64,000 nucleotides of DNA from Nitriliruptoraceae bacterium (GCA_003563915.1 PWTE01000071.1:24593-88592), one strand, 5' to 3'. Shown: positions 1 through 10,190, counted from the stretch's first letter. The notes: generated by a model from the sequence alone, not told the origin. Numbers and translations: made by a program.

Positions 1-480
1 CAGGTCCTCGCAGATCGCGATGCCGGCGATGACGTCGCCGATGAGCCACAGCGCATCAGGGCGGTTGCCGGGCGCGATGTTCTTCCCCTCGTCGAAGCCG
101 CCGTAGGTCGGAAGCAGCACCTTGTGGTACGAGCCGCGGTGCTCGCCACGGTTCAGCACGGCGGCGCTGATCGCCACGGCGCGGTCGACGGTGTCCCACG
201 AGCGCCGGGGTGGAACACGCTCGACGGTGCTCAGCACGGTGGTGGTCCGCCCCGCGCGCTCCGCGAGCCACGCGGTTGCCTCCTCTGCCTCGGCGACGAA
301 CTCCCGGTGCAGCACGAGGTCCGCGACCGGGTAACCCGTCAGCACGAGTTCGGGCAGCACCAGGATCTCGGCACCCTCGTCCTCGGCCCAGTCCATCGTT
401 GCGGCGATCCGCTCGGCGTTCCCGGCGATGTCGCCGACGGCGACGGGAAGCTGGCCGATGGCGATGCGCAGGTGGGTCAT
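1..480 (-). CDS. nadE: Glutamine-dependent NAD(+) synthetase, N-terminal part (cut by window edge)
   Basis: This is the first 160 codons of a nitrilase-fold domain that continues beyond base 1. It starts MTHLRIAIGQLPVAVGDIAG. The stretch KVLLPTYGGFDEGKNI matches the K-LPNYGVFDE motif around the catalytic lysine of glutaminase-type NadE. The last visible residues, GIAICEDL, approach the ICEDLW nucleophile motif. In the family this amidase domain supplies ammonia to a C-terminal synthetase domain, which is outside the window, so the two-domain form is inferred. The ATG at 480 has a GAGGGA Shine-Dalgarno. The gene is divergent from the 682-6205 operon. Confidence 0.85.
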   Translation of the reverse strand, partial: MTHLRIAIGQLPVAVGDIAGNAERIAATMDWAEDEGAEILVLPELVLTGYPVADLVLHREFVAEAEEATAWLAERAGRTTTVLSTVERVPPRRSWDTVDRAVAISAAVLNRGEHRGSYHKVLLPTYGGFDEGKNIAPGNRPDALWLIGDVIAGIAICEDL

Positions 481-597
481 CGGCATCCCTCGTGACGACG
501 GTTGCGTGAACCGTACGGGTCCGCGGCCCTCGCCGCGGTCATCACCGCTGGTCGTGACCGCGGAGATCGTCCCCGCGCCGTAGACCTCGACACGAGC

Positions 598-631
598 GAT
601 ACGCTGTCGCATCCAGATACGGGGTCGTATC
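598..631. promoter_or_regulatory. Putative TetR-type operator upstream of the 682-6205 operon
   Basis: GATACG occurs at 598-603 and 616-621, and its exact complement CGTATC at 626-631. The last two form a 6-base inverted repeat around a 4-base spacer. This lies between the divergent nadE and the operon encoding a TetR regulator (2733), so self-regulation is the simplest reading. TACGCT at 600-605 could be the -10 element. The assignment is inference from position and symmetry. Confidence 0.45.
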
Positions 632-681
632 CGAGTTTCCCGCCGTTGCGCCCTCGTCACTCGCTCGTCACCGGAGGCACC

Positions 682-2736
682 GTGTCCACCGCTGCCTCGC
701 CGCCCCGGATCTCCCGGCGCGCGCGGGCCGTCGCCCGGCGCGCCCGCCGACGTCGCCACGTCATCGACGCCACGCGGGCGGTCGGTGTCGCGCTCGCGGC
801 GCTGGCACTGGTCGGGGTGCCCGTCCCCTCCAGCGCCCCGGTGCTGGCCTGCGGGCAGGAGCGGGCCACCACGATCGTCCGGCTCGGCGAGCTCGCGGAC
901 GATGGCGAGCTGACCGCACTGCGCGAACGCCACCTCACGGACGGTACGGAGCCCTGCGAGACCGAGGTGTCGGACGCGACCGACGTCGCGGTTGCCATCG
1001 TCCACCAGGACGCGGCCGGCCGTTCGCTGGAAACCTCGGAGCTGGGGCGTGTGGACGGACCCGTCGATACCCGTGTCAGCGTGCGCGATACCACCGCCCG
1101 CACGGAGGACCTCGTCGTCACGGGCCCGGCGGGCGTCGTCTCCGCGACGCGTCGCATCGGGGTCCCGCAACTGGTCCGGATCACGATCACGTACCCCTCG
1201 GGCTGGGAGCTGGGGTCGGCACGTGGTGACGGCGTCAGCGTCAGCATCCTCGAGGACGGTGTCGAGGTGACCCGCTCGGGCGTGCTGTTCCCGCCGCTGT
1301 TCGCTACCGCGCTCCAACTCACGACGACCGCGAGGCCTGCCCGCGGCACCCCCACCGTCACGGTGGAGGCGACGCCGCTCGCCCAGGGCGCGCCGGTGCC
1401 ATCGACCCTGCTCGACCGTGACACGACCGCGGTCGTCGGTGCGCTGCTCGACGTCACCCGCGGCGGCGTCCGCGAGCTCGCCGATGGGGCTGGTCAGCTG
1501 GCCGACGGCACGGATGCGCTGGCCGGAGGTGCCCGCGAACTGGCCGACGGTACGGAGGAACTGGCCGCCGGGGCCCGCGAGCTCGCCGATGGCACGGAAG
1601 GACTCGTCGACGGCGCTGCCGAGCTGCGTGATGGCACCCGAGGACTCAGCCGCGGTGTCGGCCAGAGTGCGATCGGGGCCGAGGAGCTCGCCGGAGGCGC
1701 GGACGCGTTGGCCGACGGCACCAGCGAGCTGGCAGCGGGGACCGCGCCGTTGGCCGCCGGTGCGCGTGAGCTCGCTGAGGGTGCCCAGCAACTGGCTGAT
1801 GGGTTGGCGATCGACGACGAGCTCACCTCACCGCCGATCGACCCGCAGGAGCTGCTCGACGCGGTCGACGCCATCGAGGACGGGATCCGCGAGGTACGTG
1901 ACGACCTCGCCGACCTGGTGCCGCCGGGGACCGATCCGACCGACCCCGAGGACCCCAACGCACCACTCGCGGTGGCCGTGCTGGTCCTGACGGGTCTGGC
2001 CGATGCGACCGGCGAGCTGGCTGCCGGGATCGCCGCGGCCCTTCAGGCGCTGGTCGACGCGGCGGAGGGCCTGGCGGCTGCCGCCGACGGCGCCGCTGAA
2101 CTCGCGGCCGGCGCTCAGGAGCTCGCCGCCGGCCTCGCCCAGCTCGACGCGGCGGTCCGGGGCATCCGGGACGGCGCGGACGCGCTGGCGGCGGGTTCCG
2201 GTGAGCTGGCCGGTGGCCTCGGTCAGCTGTCAGGCGCGTCGAGGCAGGTCGCCGATGGCGCCAGCGAGCTCACGGACGGCAGCCGTGAACTGGCCGCTGG
2301 CAGCGACGGGTTGGCGGCCGGCAGCCGTGAACTGGCCGCTGGCAGCGACGACCTGGCGGACGGTAGCCGCGAGGTGGCCGACGGTGCTGACGAGCTCGCG
2401 GAGGGTGCCGGTGAGCTGCCCGCAGCCGTCACGGACATCCTCGAGATCGCCGACCGTGGTGGCGAGCGCGCCGCCGTCACCGATGCGGTCCTCGACGCGG
2501 GAGCGCGCCGCGCGTCGGAGCGGGTCGGTGAGGCCGAGCTGGTCACCACCCAGCTGGTCCACCGCGGCGGCCAGCCCCTGCCGGTGGTGGTCCTCGCCCT
2601 GGGTGGCCTCGCGGTGCTGGTCGCCCTCGGGTTGCCCCTGTGGCTGTGGGGTCGACGCCGCGAGGGGTCGGGGCCGCCGACCGAGACCGAGGCCGGGGAG
2701 CCGACCCTCGCCGGGGTAGGGGGAGGCGACCGATGA
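682..2736 (+). CDS. YhgE/Pip-like membrane-anchored coiled-coil protein, MMPL-operon partner
   Basis: A 684-residue protein starting at GTG 682, with GGAGG at 673-677. An arginine-rich N-terminus precedes a hydrophobic export segment (about residues 28-50). About 190 residues of predicted extracytoplasmic domain follow. Then come two long blocks (about 250-375 and 460-610) of near-perfect seven-residue repeats of the type ELADGTx/ELAAGAx. A single transmembrane helix (about 634-656) and a basic tail end the protein. Such ELADG heptads are typical of YhgE/Pip proteins and of proteins encoded beside MMPL transporters, where they probably form long periplasmic coils. The stop overlaps the next ATG (ATGA), so it is co-translated with the TetR and MMPL genes. 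The substrate is unknown. Confidence 0.65.
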   Translation: MSTAASPPRISRRARAVARRARRRRHVIDATRAVGVALAALALVGVPVPSSAPVLACGQERATTIVRLGELADDGELTALRERHLTDGTEPCETEVSDATDVAVAIVHQDAAGRSLETSELGRVDGPVDTRVSVRDTTARTEDLVVTGPAGVVSATRRIGVPQLVRITITYPSGWELGSARGDGVSVSILEDGVEVTRSGVLFPPLFATALQLTTTARPARGTPTVTVEATPLAQGAPVPSTLLDRDTTAVVGALLDVTRGGVRELADGAGQLADGTDALAGGARELADGTEELAAGARELADGTEGLVDGAAELRDGTRGLSRGVGQSAIGAEELAGGADALADGTSELAAGTAPLAAGARELAEGAQQLADGLAIDDELTSPPIDPQELLDAVDAIEDGIREVRDDLADLVPPGTDPTDPEDPNAPLAVAVLVLTGLADATGELAAGIAAALQALVDAAEGLAAAADGAAELAAGAQELAAGLAQLDAAVRGIRDGADALAAGSGELAGGLGQLSGASRQVADGASELTDGSRELAAGSDGLAAGSRELAAGSDDLADGSREVADGADELAEGAGELPAAVTDILEIADRGGERAAVTDAVLDAGARRASERVGEAELVTTQLVHRGGQPLPVVVLALGGLAVLVALGLPLWLWGRRREGSGPPTETEAGEPTLAGVGGGDR

Positions 2737-3335
2737 GCGACGCGCCCACGCGGCTGACCCGCGCCGAGCAGCAGGCCCGGACCCGCGAACGCCTGCTCGC
2801 GGCGGCCGCCGACGCCTTCGCCGAGCACGGGTTCGACGGCGCGTCGATCGACGACATCACCGCCCGCGCCGGCTTCAGCCGCGGTGCGTTCTACTCCAAC
2901 TTCGCCGACAAGAGCGACCTGCTCGTGCAGCTGTGCGAGGCGCACATCGACCGGTTCGCACGGGCGGAGCTGCCCGCGATCCTGGCGGTCCCTGAGCAGG
3001 AGCAGCTCGCGGCGGTGGCGCGGTGGCTGGTCCAGGAGGAGCCACCGCTCGAGACGCTGCTGGTCGTGGAGCTCGCACGTCAGCGGCACCGGCCGGAGAT
3101 CGCCGCCACCCTCGACCGGGTGCTCGCGACCGTGATCGACGGCATCGAGGGGCTGCTGACCGTCGAGGGCAGCCAGCTCGCCGGACTCGGGCGCGACGAG
3201 GTGCAGGCGCGGTCCCGCGCCGTGCTGGCCGCGGTCGTCGGGATCGACGTGCTGGGGCACGTCGGCATCCCGATCGATCGCCGGGTGATCGAACTGCTGT
3301 TGGCCGGCATCGCCGACCCGGAGGCGGCTACGTGA
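2733..3335 (+). CDS. TetR-family transcriptional regulator
   Basis: A 200-residue TetR-family repressor. The N-terminal helix-turn-helix covers about residues 14-60: RERLLAAAADAFAEHGFDG, then ITARAGFSRGAFYSNFADK, the classic TetR recognition region. The C-terminal half is a variable ligand-binding helical domain. The ATG overlaps the stop of the upstream gene, has GGGGGAGG ahead of it, and the stop overlaps the GTG of the MMPL gene. It therefore sits inside the operon it most likely controls through the GATACG/CGTATC site at 598-631. The inducer is unknown. Confidence 0.85.
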   Translation: MSDAPTRLTRAEQQARTRERLLAAAADAFAEHGFDGASIDDITARAGFSRGAFYSNFADKSDLLVQLCEAHIDRFARAELPAILAVPEQEQLAAVARWLVQEEPPLETLLVVELARQRHRPEIAATLDRVLATVIDGIEGLLTVEGSQLAGLGRDEVQARSRAVLAAVVGIDVLGHVGIPIDRRVIELLLAGIADPEAAT

Positions 3336-6205
3336 GCCGCTGGCTCGACGCGCTGGCCCGTGGGGTCACCCGGATCCCGCGGCTGACCCTGGCCATGCTG
3401 GTCGCGGTGACGGTCGCGCTGGGTGCCGCGGCGTCACTGCTCGAGGTCGACACGAGTGTCGAGGGCTTCGCACCCGCGGATGGCCGCGCCGCGACGCTCG
3501 ATCGGATCGAGGACCGTTTCACGACCGCCACGTCCGTCCAGGTCCTCATCGACGCGGGGCCGGGGGGAGACGTCATCACCCCGGCCACGATCACCGCCGT
3601 CGACGACCTCGCCGCCGCGATCGAGGCCGACCCGGACGTCGCACCCGTCCTGGCGCCCGAGGCGATCGGTCAGCCTCCGGTGGTCAGCTTCGCGCTGCCC
3701 TTCGATGCCGCCGGCGAGGCACTGGATCAGCCGCTGGAGGAACTCGACCCGGCCACCTTCGAGGCGCTCGCCCGCGGTATCGTTGCGGACGGGGGCGACG
3801 AGGTCGCCGGCCTGTTCTCCGACGACCTCGTCAGCGACCCGCCGCAGGCACGGGCGGGGCTGCTCGTCGTCGACCTGGACGCCACCGCGTCCAGCGCGGA
3901 ACGCGAGCGGGCGACGCGGGCCATCACCGCCTGGGTCGATCGCACCGAGGTCGGCGACACGCGCCGCGCCACGTTGTCGATCCTGGCGATCGAGGAGGGC
4001 ATCGAGGCCGCGCTCGAACGCGACCTGCCCGTGCTGCTCTCCATCTCGCTGCTCCTCGTGGTGCTGGTGCTGGCCCTGCTGTTCCGTTCCGTCGTGGACG
4101 TCCTGGTCGGGCTGGCCGGGTTGCTCGGCAGCATCGTGTGGATGGCGGGGTTCGCCGGGCTCCTGGGGCCGGGCGGGCTCGGGCTCACCGGTCCGTTCAC
4201 GCAGGTCGCCACGGCGGTCCCCGTCCTGCTCGTCGGGCTCGGGATCGACTACTCGGTGCACCTGACGACCCGCTACCGGGAGCAACGCCGCCACGGTGAT
4301 GATGCGATCCGCTCCTCGCGGGTGGCCCTGGCCACGGTGGGCGTCGCCCTGGTGCTCGCGACCGTGGCCTCCGTCGCCGGGTTCCTGGCCAACATCGTGA
4401 CCCCGTTGCCACCGATCCGTGACTTCGGCATCTTCGCCGCGATCGGGATCGTCAGCGCGTTCGTGATCCTGTCGACGGCCGTGCCGGCTGCTCGGACGCT
4501 GGCCGACCGGCGGCGGGACGCGGGGGCACCCGCTCCGGGGCCGGACGACACCCGGTCCGCCTCCGACGATCCCACCCCACCCGCATGGGCCCGAGCGGCC
4601 ACGCAGGTGGCGACCCGCACCCCCACCCTCGCCCTGGGCATCACGTTCCTGGTCCTGCTCGGCGCCGGGTATGCCGCGACGGGGCTGTCCACGGAGTTCG
4701 ACGAGCGCGACTTCCTCCCGGAGGGCGAGCCGGTGCTCGCGACGATCGACCGGCTGGACGCCCGGTTCGGCGGCGACGTCAGTGAGCGCACGTTCCTGCT
4801 GGTCGACGGTGACCCGACCGACCCGACGCTGCTCGCGGCGGTGGCGGCCACCGAGGACCGGCTTCCCCAGGTCGAGGATGTCCGCACGATCGAGGACGAC
4901 GCCGAACGCTCGTCGCCGCTCGAGCTACGGCAGCGCATCGTGCGCCGCGGGGAGCGGGTACGCGAAGGGCTCGCGGATGACCTCGCCGCCTGGCAGGACC
5001 CCGAGGCCGCTGCGGCCGACGTGGACCTGCCGGACCCGCTGGACACCGAGGCGTTCCTCGATGACCTCGATGAGGTGGAGCTCGACGACGAGCTCCGCGA
5101 GGCGCTGCTCGGACGGCTCCCGGAGGGCCGCGATCCACTCGCCGCGCTGCTCGCCACCATCGACCCAGCGGAGCTGGAGGCCGAGATCCGTGCCGGGTTG
5201 GCGGAGGGGTTCGCGGAGGGCCGCCCTGACGAGCTCGCGGATGCCGCGGTGGACGACCTGGCCGCACGGCCCGCGCCCGAGCTCACGCTGGCTCGGCTGC
5301 AGCAGGCAGGGTTCCCGCTGGCCGAGCTGGACCCGGACGAGCGCGAACGCCTGGAGCAGCTGGAGGCCCTGGAGGCCGTCGGCGACGTCGACAGCCGCGA
5401 CGGCCGGATCCTCGCCGCCCACCTCGACGTCCTGGCGGACGTCGCGCCGAACGACCTCGCGCGGGTGCTCGACGAGGAGGGCCTGCTCGTCGCCATCGCC
5501 ACCCAGGCGGGGCAGGACGGCGCCGAGCGACTGGCTGCAGAGCTGGCTGCCGTGGCCACGCCGATCGAGACAGCCGGCGGCACGATCACGATCGTCAGCG
5601 ACCCGCTGGTGAACGCCGAGATCATCGAGGAGCTGTCGGCGGCGCAACTGATCGCGATAGCGATCAGCCTGGCCGCTGCCGCCGCGCTGCTGGTCATCGC
5701 CACGCTCGCGAGCGCTCGCGTCGTCGGCCTCGGCCTGATCGGCATCGTGCCGAGCGTCGTCGCCCTGGTGCTGGTCCTCGGTGCCATGCGAGGGGTCGGA
5801 CTCGCGTTCAACGCCCTGACGGCCACGGTCGCGTCCATCGCCGTCGGCATCGGTGTGCCCTACGGCATCCACCTGACCAACCGTTACCGCGAAGCTCTGG
5901 CTCGCGGCTTCGACCCGGACGGGGCGGCGCGGGATGCCCTCACCAACACCGGGCCGGCGCTGGTGGGCTCCGCGGTGACCACGGGGCTGGCCTTCGCGGT
6001 GCTGATGCTGTCCAACAGCGTCCCCATCCGGCAGTTCGGTGCGGTCAGCACGATGATGATCGTCCTGGCCCTGGCCGCGTGTCTGTTCGTGCAGCCGGCC
6101 CTCCTGGTGCTCTGGGCCCGGCGGCGCAACGTGACCGGCGGTCGGCGGCAGCGCCGCCGCGACCGGGCAGAGGCGCAGGCCGGGGAGGCGCTCCCGGTAC
6201 CGTGA
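3332..6205 (+). CDS. MMPL/RND-superfamily transporter
   Basis: A 957-residue inner-membrane exporter built as two similar halves. Each half has one N-terminal transmembrane helix (about 13-32 and 430-450), a large extracytoplasmic domain and a bundle of five helices (about 230-395 and 770-925). The signatures [16 protein letters not shown] and [18 protein letters not shown] are equivalent positions in the two halves and carry the conserved membrane acidic/aromatic residues of RND/MMPL pumps. The second loop is rich in acidic heptads. It starts at GTG 3332, overlapping the tetR stop. By analogy it moves lipids or hydrophobic compounds using proton motive force; the substrate cannot be told. 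Confidence 0.85.
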   Translation: MSRWLDALARGVTRIPRLTLAMLVAVTVALGAAASLLEVDTSVEGFAPADGRAATLDRIEDRFTTATSVQVLIDAGPGGDVITPATITAVDDLAAAIEADPDVAPVLAPEAIGQPPVVSFALPFDAAGEALDQPLEELDPATFEALARGIVADGGDEVAGLFSDDLVSDPPQARAGLLVVDLDATASSAERERATRAITAWVDRTEVGDTRRATLSILAIEEGIEAALERDLPVLLSISLLLVVLVLALLFRSVVDVLVGLAGLLGSIVWMAGFAGLLGPGGLGLTGPFTQVATAVPVLLVGLGIDYSVHLTTRYREQRRHGDDAIRSSRVALATVGVALVLATVASVAGFLANIVTPLPPIRDFGIFAAIGIVSAFVILSTAVPAARTLADRRRDAGAPAPGPDDTRSASDDPTPPAWARAATQVATRTPTLALGITFLVLLGAGYAATGLSTEFDERDFLPEGEPVLATIDRLDARFGGDVSERTFLLVDGDPTDPTLLAAVAATEDRLPQVEDVRTIEDDAERSSPLELRQRIVRRGERVREGLADDLAAWQDPEAAAADVDLPDPLDTEAFLDDLDEVELDDELREALLGRLPEGRDPLAALLATIDPAELEAEIRAGLAEGFAEGRPDELADAAVDDLAARPAPELTLARLQQAGFPLAELDPDERERLEQLEALEAVGDVDSRDGRILAAHLDVLADVAPNDLARVLDEEGLLVAIATQAGQDGAERLAAELAAVATPIETAGGTITIVSDPLVNAEIIEELSAAQLIAIAISLAAAAALLVIATLASARVVGLGLIGIVPSVVALVLVLGAMRGVGLAFNALTATVASIAVGIGVPYGIHLTNRYREALARGFDPDGAARDALTNTGPALVGSAVTTGLAFAVLMLSNSVPIRQFGAVSTMMIVLALAACLFVQPALLVLWARRRNVTGGRRQRRRDRAEAQAGEALPVP

Positions 6206-6263
6206 CGGCCGTCCGGCGGACCCCTCCGCCTCGCCCCTCGCGTCCCCCCGGAAGGTCGTTGCC

Positions 6264-7370
6264 GTGTCCGGCGCCCCCGACCCTGCGGCCGTCCGTGCCC
6301 GGCATGCCGACGGCCCGTTCCTGCGTGCCTGCCGTGGTGAGGCCCACGACACCGTGCCGGTCTGGTTCATGCGGCAGGCGGGACGTGCGCTGGCCGAGTA
6401 CCGGGAGGTGCGGGCGCGCCACAGCTTCGAGGAGGTGATCCACACCCCCGAGCTCGCGGCGGAGGTGACCCTCCAACCGATCCGCCGCTACGGCGTCGAT
6501 GCCGCGATCCTGTTCTCGGACATCGTCACCCCGCTGGCGGGGCTGGGCATCGGGGTCACGATCGAGCCGGGCGTCGGTCCCGTCGTGGCGGAACCGGTAC
6601 GGCGGATGGAGGACCTCGTCCGGCTCCGGCGGCTCGAGCCCGAGGAGGATCTGCCCTACGTCCTGCAGACGGTCGACCTGCTGGTCGCCGAGCTGGCCGT
6701 CCCGTTGATCGGCTTCGCTGGTGCTCCCTTCACCTTGGCGAGCTACCTCGTCGAAGGTGGCCCGTCACGCTCCTACACCCACACCAAGGCGTTGATGTTC
6801 CAGGACGAGCTGACCTGGCACCGACTCATGGACCTGCTCGCCGGGGTGACCCTCGCGAGCTTGCGCGCGCAGGTCGAGCACGGCGCCGCGGCGGTCCAAC
6901 TGTTCGACTCGTGGGCCGGGGCGTTGTCGCCGGCCGACTACGAGCGCTTCGTGCTCCCACACACGCAGCGGATCATGGAGGGACTGGAGGACCTGGATGT
7001 GCCCCGCATCCACTTCGGTGTCGCGACCGGTGAGCTGCTCGGGCTGATGGCATCCGCCGGCGCCGACGTGGTCGGCGTCGACTGGCGCGTCCCGCTCGAC
7101 GAGGGACGCCGCCGTATCCCCGTCGGTGTCGGGTTCCAGGGCAACCTCGAACCCGCGGTCTGTCTGGCGCCCTGGGAGACCGTCGTCGCACGCGTCCGCG
7201 ACGTGCTGGCGCGCGCAGGCGCTCGCCACGACCATGTCTTCAACCTGGGGCACGGGGTCCTGCCGCCGACGGACCCCGGGGTGCTGGCGCAGATCGTCGA
7301 CCTCGTCCACGAGGAGGGGGAGGTCCGCGATCCGGCGGAGGTGCGGGCCGAGGACGCCGCCCATGCCTGA
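6264..7370 (+). CDS. hemE: Uroporphyrinogen decarboxylase
   Basis: A 368-residue enzyme that decarboxylates the four acetate side chains of uroporphyrinogen III to give coproporphyrinogen III. The N-terminal signature [17 protein letters not shown] corresponds to the PVWxMRQAGR motif that holds the active-site arginines. FSDIVTPL supplies the conserved catalytic aspartate, and FNLGHGVLP near the end is the second family signature. It starts at GTG 6264 after GGAAGG, 58 bases past the MMPL stop. Its 3' end overlaps the next ATG by 8 bases, so it is translationally coupled to a heme block (6264-9461) ending in hemY. Confidence 0.95.
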   Translation: MSGAPDPAAVRARHADGPFLRACRGEAHDTVPVWFMRQAGRALAEYREVRARHSFEEVIHTPELAAEVTLQPIRRYGVDAAILFSDIVTPLAGLGIGVTIEPGVGPVVAEPVRRMEDLVRLRRLEPEEDLPYVLQTVDLLVAELAVPLIGFAGAPFTLASYLVEGGPSRSYTHTKALMFQDELTWHRLMDLLAGVTLASLRAQVEHGAAAVQLFDSWAGALSPADYERFVLPHTQRIMEGLEDLDVPRIHFGVATGELLGLMASAGADVVGVDWRVPLDEGRRRIPVGVGFQGNLEPAVCLAPWETVVARVRDVLARAGARHDHVFNLGHGVLPPTDPGVLAQIVDLVHEEGEVRDPAEVRAEDAAHA

Positions 7371-8025
7371 GCCCATCGCCGTCGCGTTCCTCGGGGATGC
7401 CCGCACCGCTGCGGCGCTCGAAGGCCGTCTCGGCTGGCAGGTCGCCGCCACGTCCGAGCACGACCACCTCGAGGTGGCCGCGAGCCTGGAGGCGGACCTG
7501 GTCGTCGGCCTCGCGGGGGTCCCGTGGCCGACCGCCGAGGAGCTCCACGCGCAGGGCTCGACCGATCTCGGGTCCTACACCGGGGTGGTGTCGTGGCACG
7601 CCCTGCCGAGCCTGCACGAGCGGCTGGCTGATGCGGCTGCTCCCGGCGTCCGCGCAGGCGCGCACCTCCTGGTGACCGCGCCGGACCCCGGTCCGGAGAC
7701 CCTGCCGACGGACGTGACGTTCCTACGTGAGGTCGCCGAGGCCCTCACCGCACGACTGGACCCGCCCTCCCGATCCATCGCCTGGCGCGGGGACACCCGG
7801 ACCCCGACAGCGGTGGATGCGCTGACGAGCCTGGTGGAGGCCCACGGACGGGCCGACGTCGTCGAGTGTCCCGTGGGACCGGGGATGTCGGCGGATCCGT
7901 CGCTGACGGCTCGGGCCACGGAGCTGGGCATCCGGCTGACGTGCATCGACCTGGGTGCCGGGACGCGCGTCGAACTCCTCGCCGAGGTGGTCCGCACCGT
8001 CGCCGGCCACGAGGGTGTGGCGTGA
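7363..8025 (+). CDS. Unknown protein encoded between hemE and hemY
   Basis: A 220-residue soluble protein of no family I recognise. It starts [19 protein letters not shown], a beta-alpha pattern like a Rossmann-type fold, and has no signal peptide or transmembrane helix. The ATG lies inside the end of hemE (8-base overlap) and its stop overlaps the GTG of hemY, so all three are translated as a unit. Base composition and codon use match its neighbours. The context suggests a role in the coproporphyrin branch of heme synthesis, for example handling of a porphyrin intermediate, but nothing in the sequence proves it. Confidence 0.8.
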   Translation: MPEPIAVAFLGDARTAAALEGRLGWQVAATSEHDHLEVAASLEADLVVGLAGVPWPTAEELHAQGSTDLGSYTGVVSWHALPSLHERLADAAAPGVRAGAHLLVTAPDPGPETLPTDVTFLREVAEALTARLDPPSRSIAWRGDTRTPTAVDALTSLVEAHGRADVVECPVGPGMSADPSLTARATELGIRLTCIDLGAGTRVELLAEVVRTVAGHEGVA

Positions 8026-9461
8026 GCCGGCCTGCCCGTCACCGCGCGGTCGTCGTCGGTGCCGGTCTCACGGGACTCGCAGCGGCGTGGCGGGTGCGCG
8101 ACGCCGTCGAGGTCACCGTGCTGGAGGCGTCCGACCGCGTCGGCGGCGAGATCCGCACCGTGCGGTTCGCCGGGGCGCCCTTCGACGTCGGGGCCGACGC
8201 GTTCCTGGCACGTCAACCCGAAGCCGAACGGCTGGCCCGCGACGCCGGGTTCGGTGACGAGGACCTCGTCGCGCCGGCGACCGGAGCGGTGTCGCTGTGG
8301 GTCGACGGCCGCCGCCGGCCGCTGCCCGAGGGGACCGTCCTGGGGGCGCCCACGGACCTACGGGCCGTGGCGCGCAGTGGTGTGCTGGGCCCAGGTGCGC
8401 TGCTGCGTGCCGCTGCCGAACCCGTCCTGCCACGGCGACAGATCGTGGGGGACCGCAGCGTCGCCGACCTGGTCGGCGAGCGCTTCGGGCACGAGGTCGT
8501 GGACCGGCTGGTCGAGCCCCTGCTGGGCGGTGTGTACGCCGGGCAGGCCGACCGCTTGAGCGCGCAGGCCGCCGCTGCACCCCTCTGGGACGCGGCGTCA
8601 CAGCACCGCTCCCTGGCGCGCGCGCTCACGCGGCGGCGTGCGAGCTCGACGTCCGACCAGCCGGTGTTCCTGACCCTGCGTGGTGGCCTGGGACGGCTGG
8701 TCGACCGGCTGGCCGGCGACCTGGGAGCACGGCTGCACCGAGACGCCGAGGTGGTGACCATCGAGCGGGGGAGCGCGGATGCCCGCTGGCAGGTACGGAC
8801 CGCCTCGGGGGCGACGGTGCTGGCGGACACGCTGGTCCTCGCGGTCCCGTCGGCGCAGGCGGCGCGGCTGCTCGGCGACGTCTCGGCGGAGGCTGCCCGC
8901 GAGCTGGCTGCGATCCCGAGCGCGTCGGTCGGGGTGGTCGCGATGGCCTACCCACGGCCGGTGGGCAGCGGCGGGCCGCAGGGCAGCGGGGTGCTCGTCC
9001 CGCGCACCGAGGGTCGCATCGTCAAGGCCATCACCTTCGCGTCGAACAAGTGGCCGCAGCACGCGGACCACCGACACGTGCTCCTGCGGGCGAGCGTCGG
9101 CCGGATCGACGACGACGCGCCACTGCACTGGGACGACGCACAGCTCGTGGAGGCCGTCGATCGTGAGGTCCGCGAGCTGGCGGACCTGGACGCTGCGCCG
9201 GTCGAGACCGAGGTGACGCGCTGGTGGCAGGCACTCCCGCAACACGAGGTCGGGCACCTGCTGCGGGTCGATCGCGTCAGGGCCGCGCTGCGGCGCGACG
9301 CACCGGGGCTCCACCTCGGCGGGGCGTCGTTGGACGGCATCGGGCTGGCTGCTCGGGCGCGCGACGGTGCACGCCTGGCGCACGAGATCCGCTGGGAGGC
9401 CGGCCTGATCGACCCGTCCGGCCAGGTTCCGTACGAGCGTCCGGAGGTTCCGCCCGGATAA
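8022..9461 (+). CDS. hemY: Coproporphyrinogen III / protoporphyrinogen oxidase (FAD-dependent)
   Basis: A 479-residue FAD amine-oxidase-fold enzyme. The dinucleotide-binding motif VVVGAGLTGLAAAWRV is at residues 9-24. EASDRVGGEIRT follows, giving the ribose-binding glutamate and GG motif. VEPLLGGVYAGQADRLS is the HemY-type central signature, and GGASLDGIGLAARARDG near the C-terminus is the second FAD motif. In actinobacteria this enzyme (CgoX type) oxidises coproporphyrinogen III to coproporphyrin III; that substrate is inferred from taxonomy. GTG 8022 overlaps the preceding stop. No hemH or hemQ lies in the window. Confidence 0.9.
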   Translation: MSRPARHRAVVVGAGLTGLAAAWRVRDAVEVTVLEASDRVGGEIRTVRFAGAPFDVGADAFLARQPEAERLARDAGFGDEDLVAPATGAVSLWVDGRRRPLPEGTVLGAPTDLRAVARSGVLGPGALLRAAAEPVLPRRQIVGDRSVADLVGERFGHEVVDRLVEPLLGGVYAGQADRLSAQAAAAPLWDAASQHRSLARALTRRRASSTSDQPVFLTLRGGLGRLVDRLAGDLGARLHRDAEVVTIERGSADARWQVRTASGATVLADTLVLAVPSAQAARLLGDVSAEAARELAAIPSASVGVVAMAYPRPVGSGGPQGSGVLVPRTEGRIVKAITFASNKWPQHADHRHVLLRASVGRIDDDAPLHWDDAQLVEAVDREVRELADLDAAPVETEVTRWWQALPQHEVGHLLRVDRVRAALRRDAPGLHLGGASLDGIGLAARARDGARLAHEIRWEAGLIDPSGQVPYERPEVPPG

Positions 9462-9482
9462 CCGGACGACGGATCTTCCGGT
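9461..9482. terminator. Weak hairpin between convergent hemY and SRAP gene
   Basis: ACCGGA (9461-9466) and TCCGGT (9477-9482) are complementary around a 10-base loop in the 36-base gap between two convergent genes. No T-run follows. It is a modest candidate for a bidirectional terminator. Confidence 0.3.
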
Positions 9483-9497
9483 GCTCGGGCCGCCGGG

Positions 9498-10190
9498 TCA
9501 GTCCACGCTGCCGGGTTCGAGCAGCTCCGGACCGTCATTGCGGACGTTGTTGACGCGGTCGCTGATCTCCGTCGCGACCAGCCGTGGTGCTCCGAGGGCC
9601 TGGATCGCCGCCAGCAGGTGGGGGGCGTCGTCCTCGTCGGCCCCGAGCCAGTCGGCCCACAGACCGGCGGGGAGGATCACCGGCATGCGGTGGTGGATCC
9701 GTTCCATCTCGCCGTCGGCCGCGGTGGTGATGATCGCCGCGGTCGACAGGGGATCGGCGTCCTGCTCGGACGGGTCCCGCCAGACCGACCAGATCCCGGC
9801 GAACGCCAGCGGCTCGCCGTCGGGGTCGGCGATGTGGAACGGCTGCTTCTTGCGGCCCTCTCCCCGGTCCAGCCACTCGTAGAAGCCGTCGGCGGGCAGG
9901 ATGCAGCGCTGGCGCTTGAAGGCGGTGCTGAACATCCGGTTCGTGGCAACGGTCTCGACCCGGGCGTTGATCGGCTGGGGACTGCCTTTCAGTTGCTTGG
10001 CCCACCGTGGGACGAAGCCCCAACGGATCGGCCCCAGACGGCGATCGCCGTCGTGTTCCAGCACGGCAGGGACCTGCGTGGAGGGGGCGACGTTGTAGCG
10101 AGGCGCAGAGCCGTCGAGCTTGACCGTAGCGACCTCGAACCGCTCGGCGAGGTCGGCGGGGGACGAGAGGGAGAGGTACCGGCCGCACAT
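9498..10190 (-). CDS. SRAP-domain protein (HMCES/YedK-type abasic-site shield)
   Basis: A 230-residue SOS-response-associated peptidase family protein. It begins MCGRY, and in the family Cys2, exposed by removal of Met1, forms a thiazolidine crosslink with an abasic site in single-stranded DNA. The other family residues are present: Asn33 in YNVAPS, Glu105 in DGFYEWL and His166 in IHHRMPV. It therefore looks complete and active. It is monocistronic and divergent from the small membrane protein at 10262. No clear SOS box was seen in the short upstream gap. Confidence 0.92.
   Translation of the reverse strand: MCGRYLSLSSPADLAERFEVATVKLDGSAPRYNVAPSTQVPAVLEHDGDRRLGPIRWGFVPRWAKQLKGSPQPINARVETVATNRMFSTAFKRQRCILPADGFYEWLDRGEGRKKQPFHIADPDGEPLAFAGIWSVWRDPSEQDADPLSTAAIITTAADGEMERIHHRMPVILPAGLWADWLGADEDDAPHLLAAIQALGAPRLVATEISDRVNNVRNDGPELLEPGSVD

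Noticed and set aside
3023..3331. An upstream extension of the MMPL frame through the tetR gene
   Set aside because: Its translation is Arg/Ala-rich noise; the 4-base overlap start at 3332 fits the family length.
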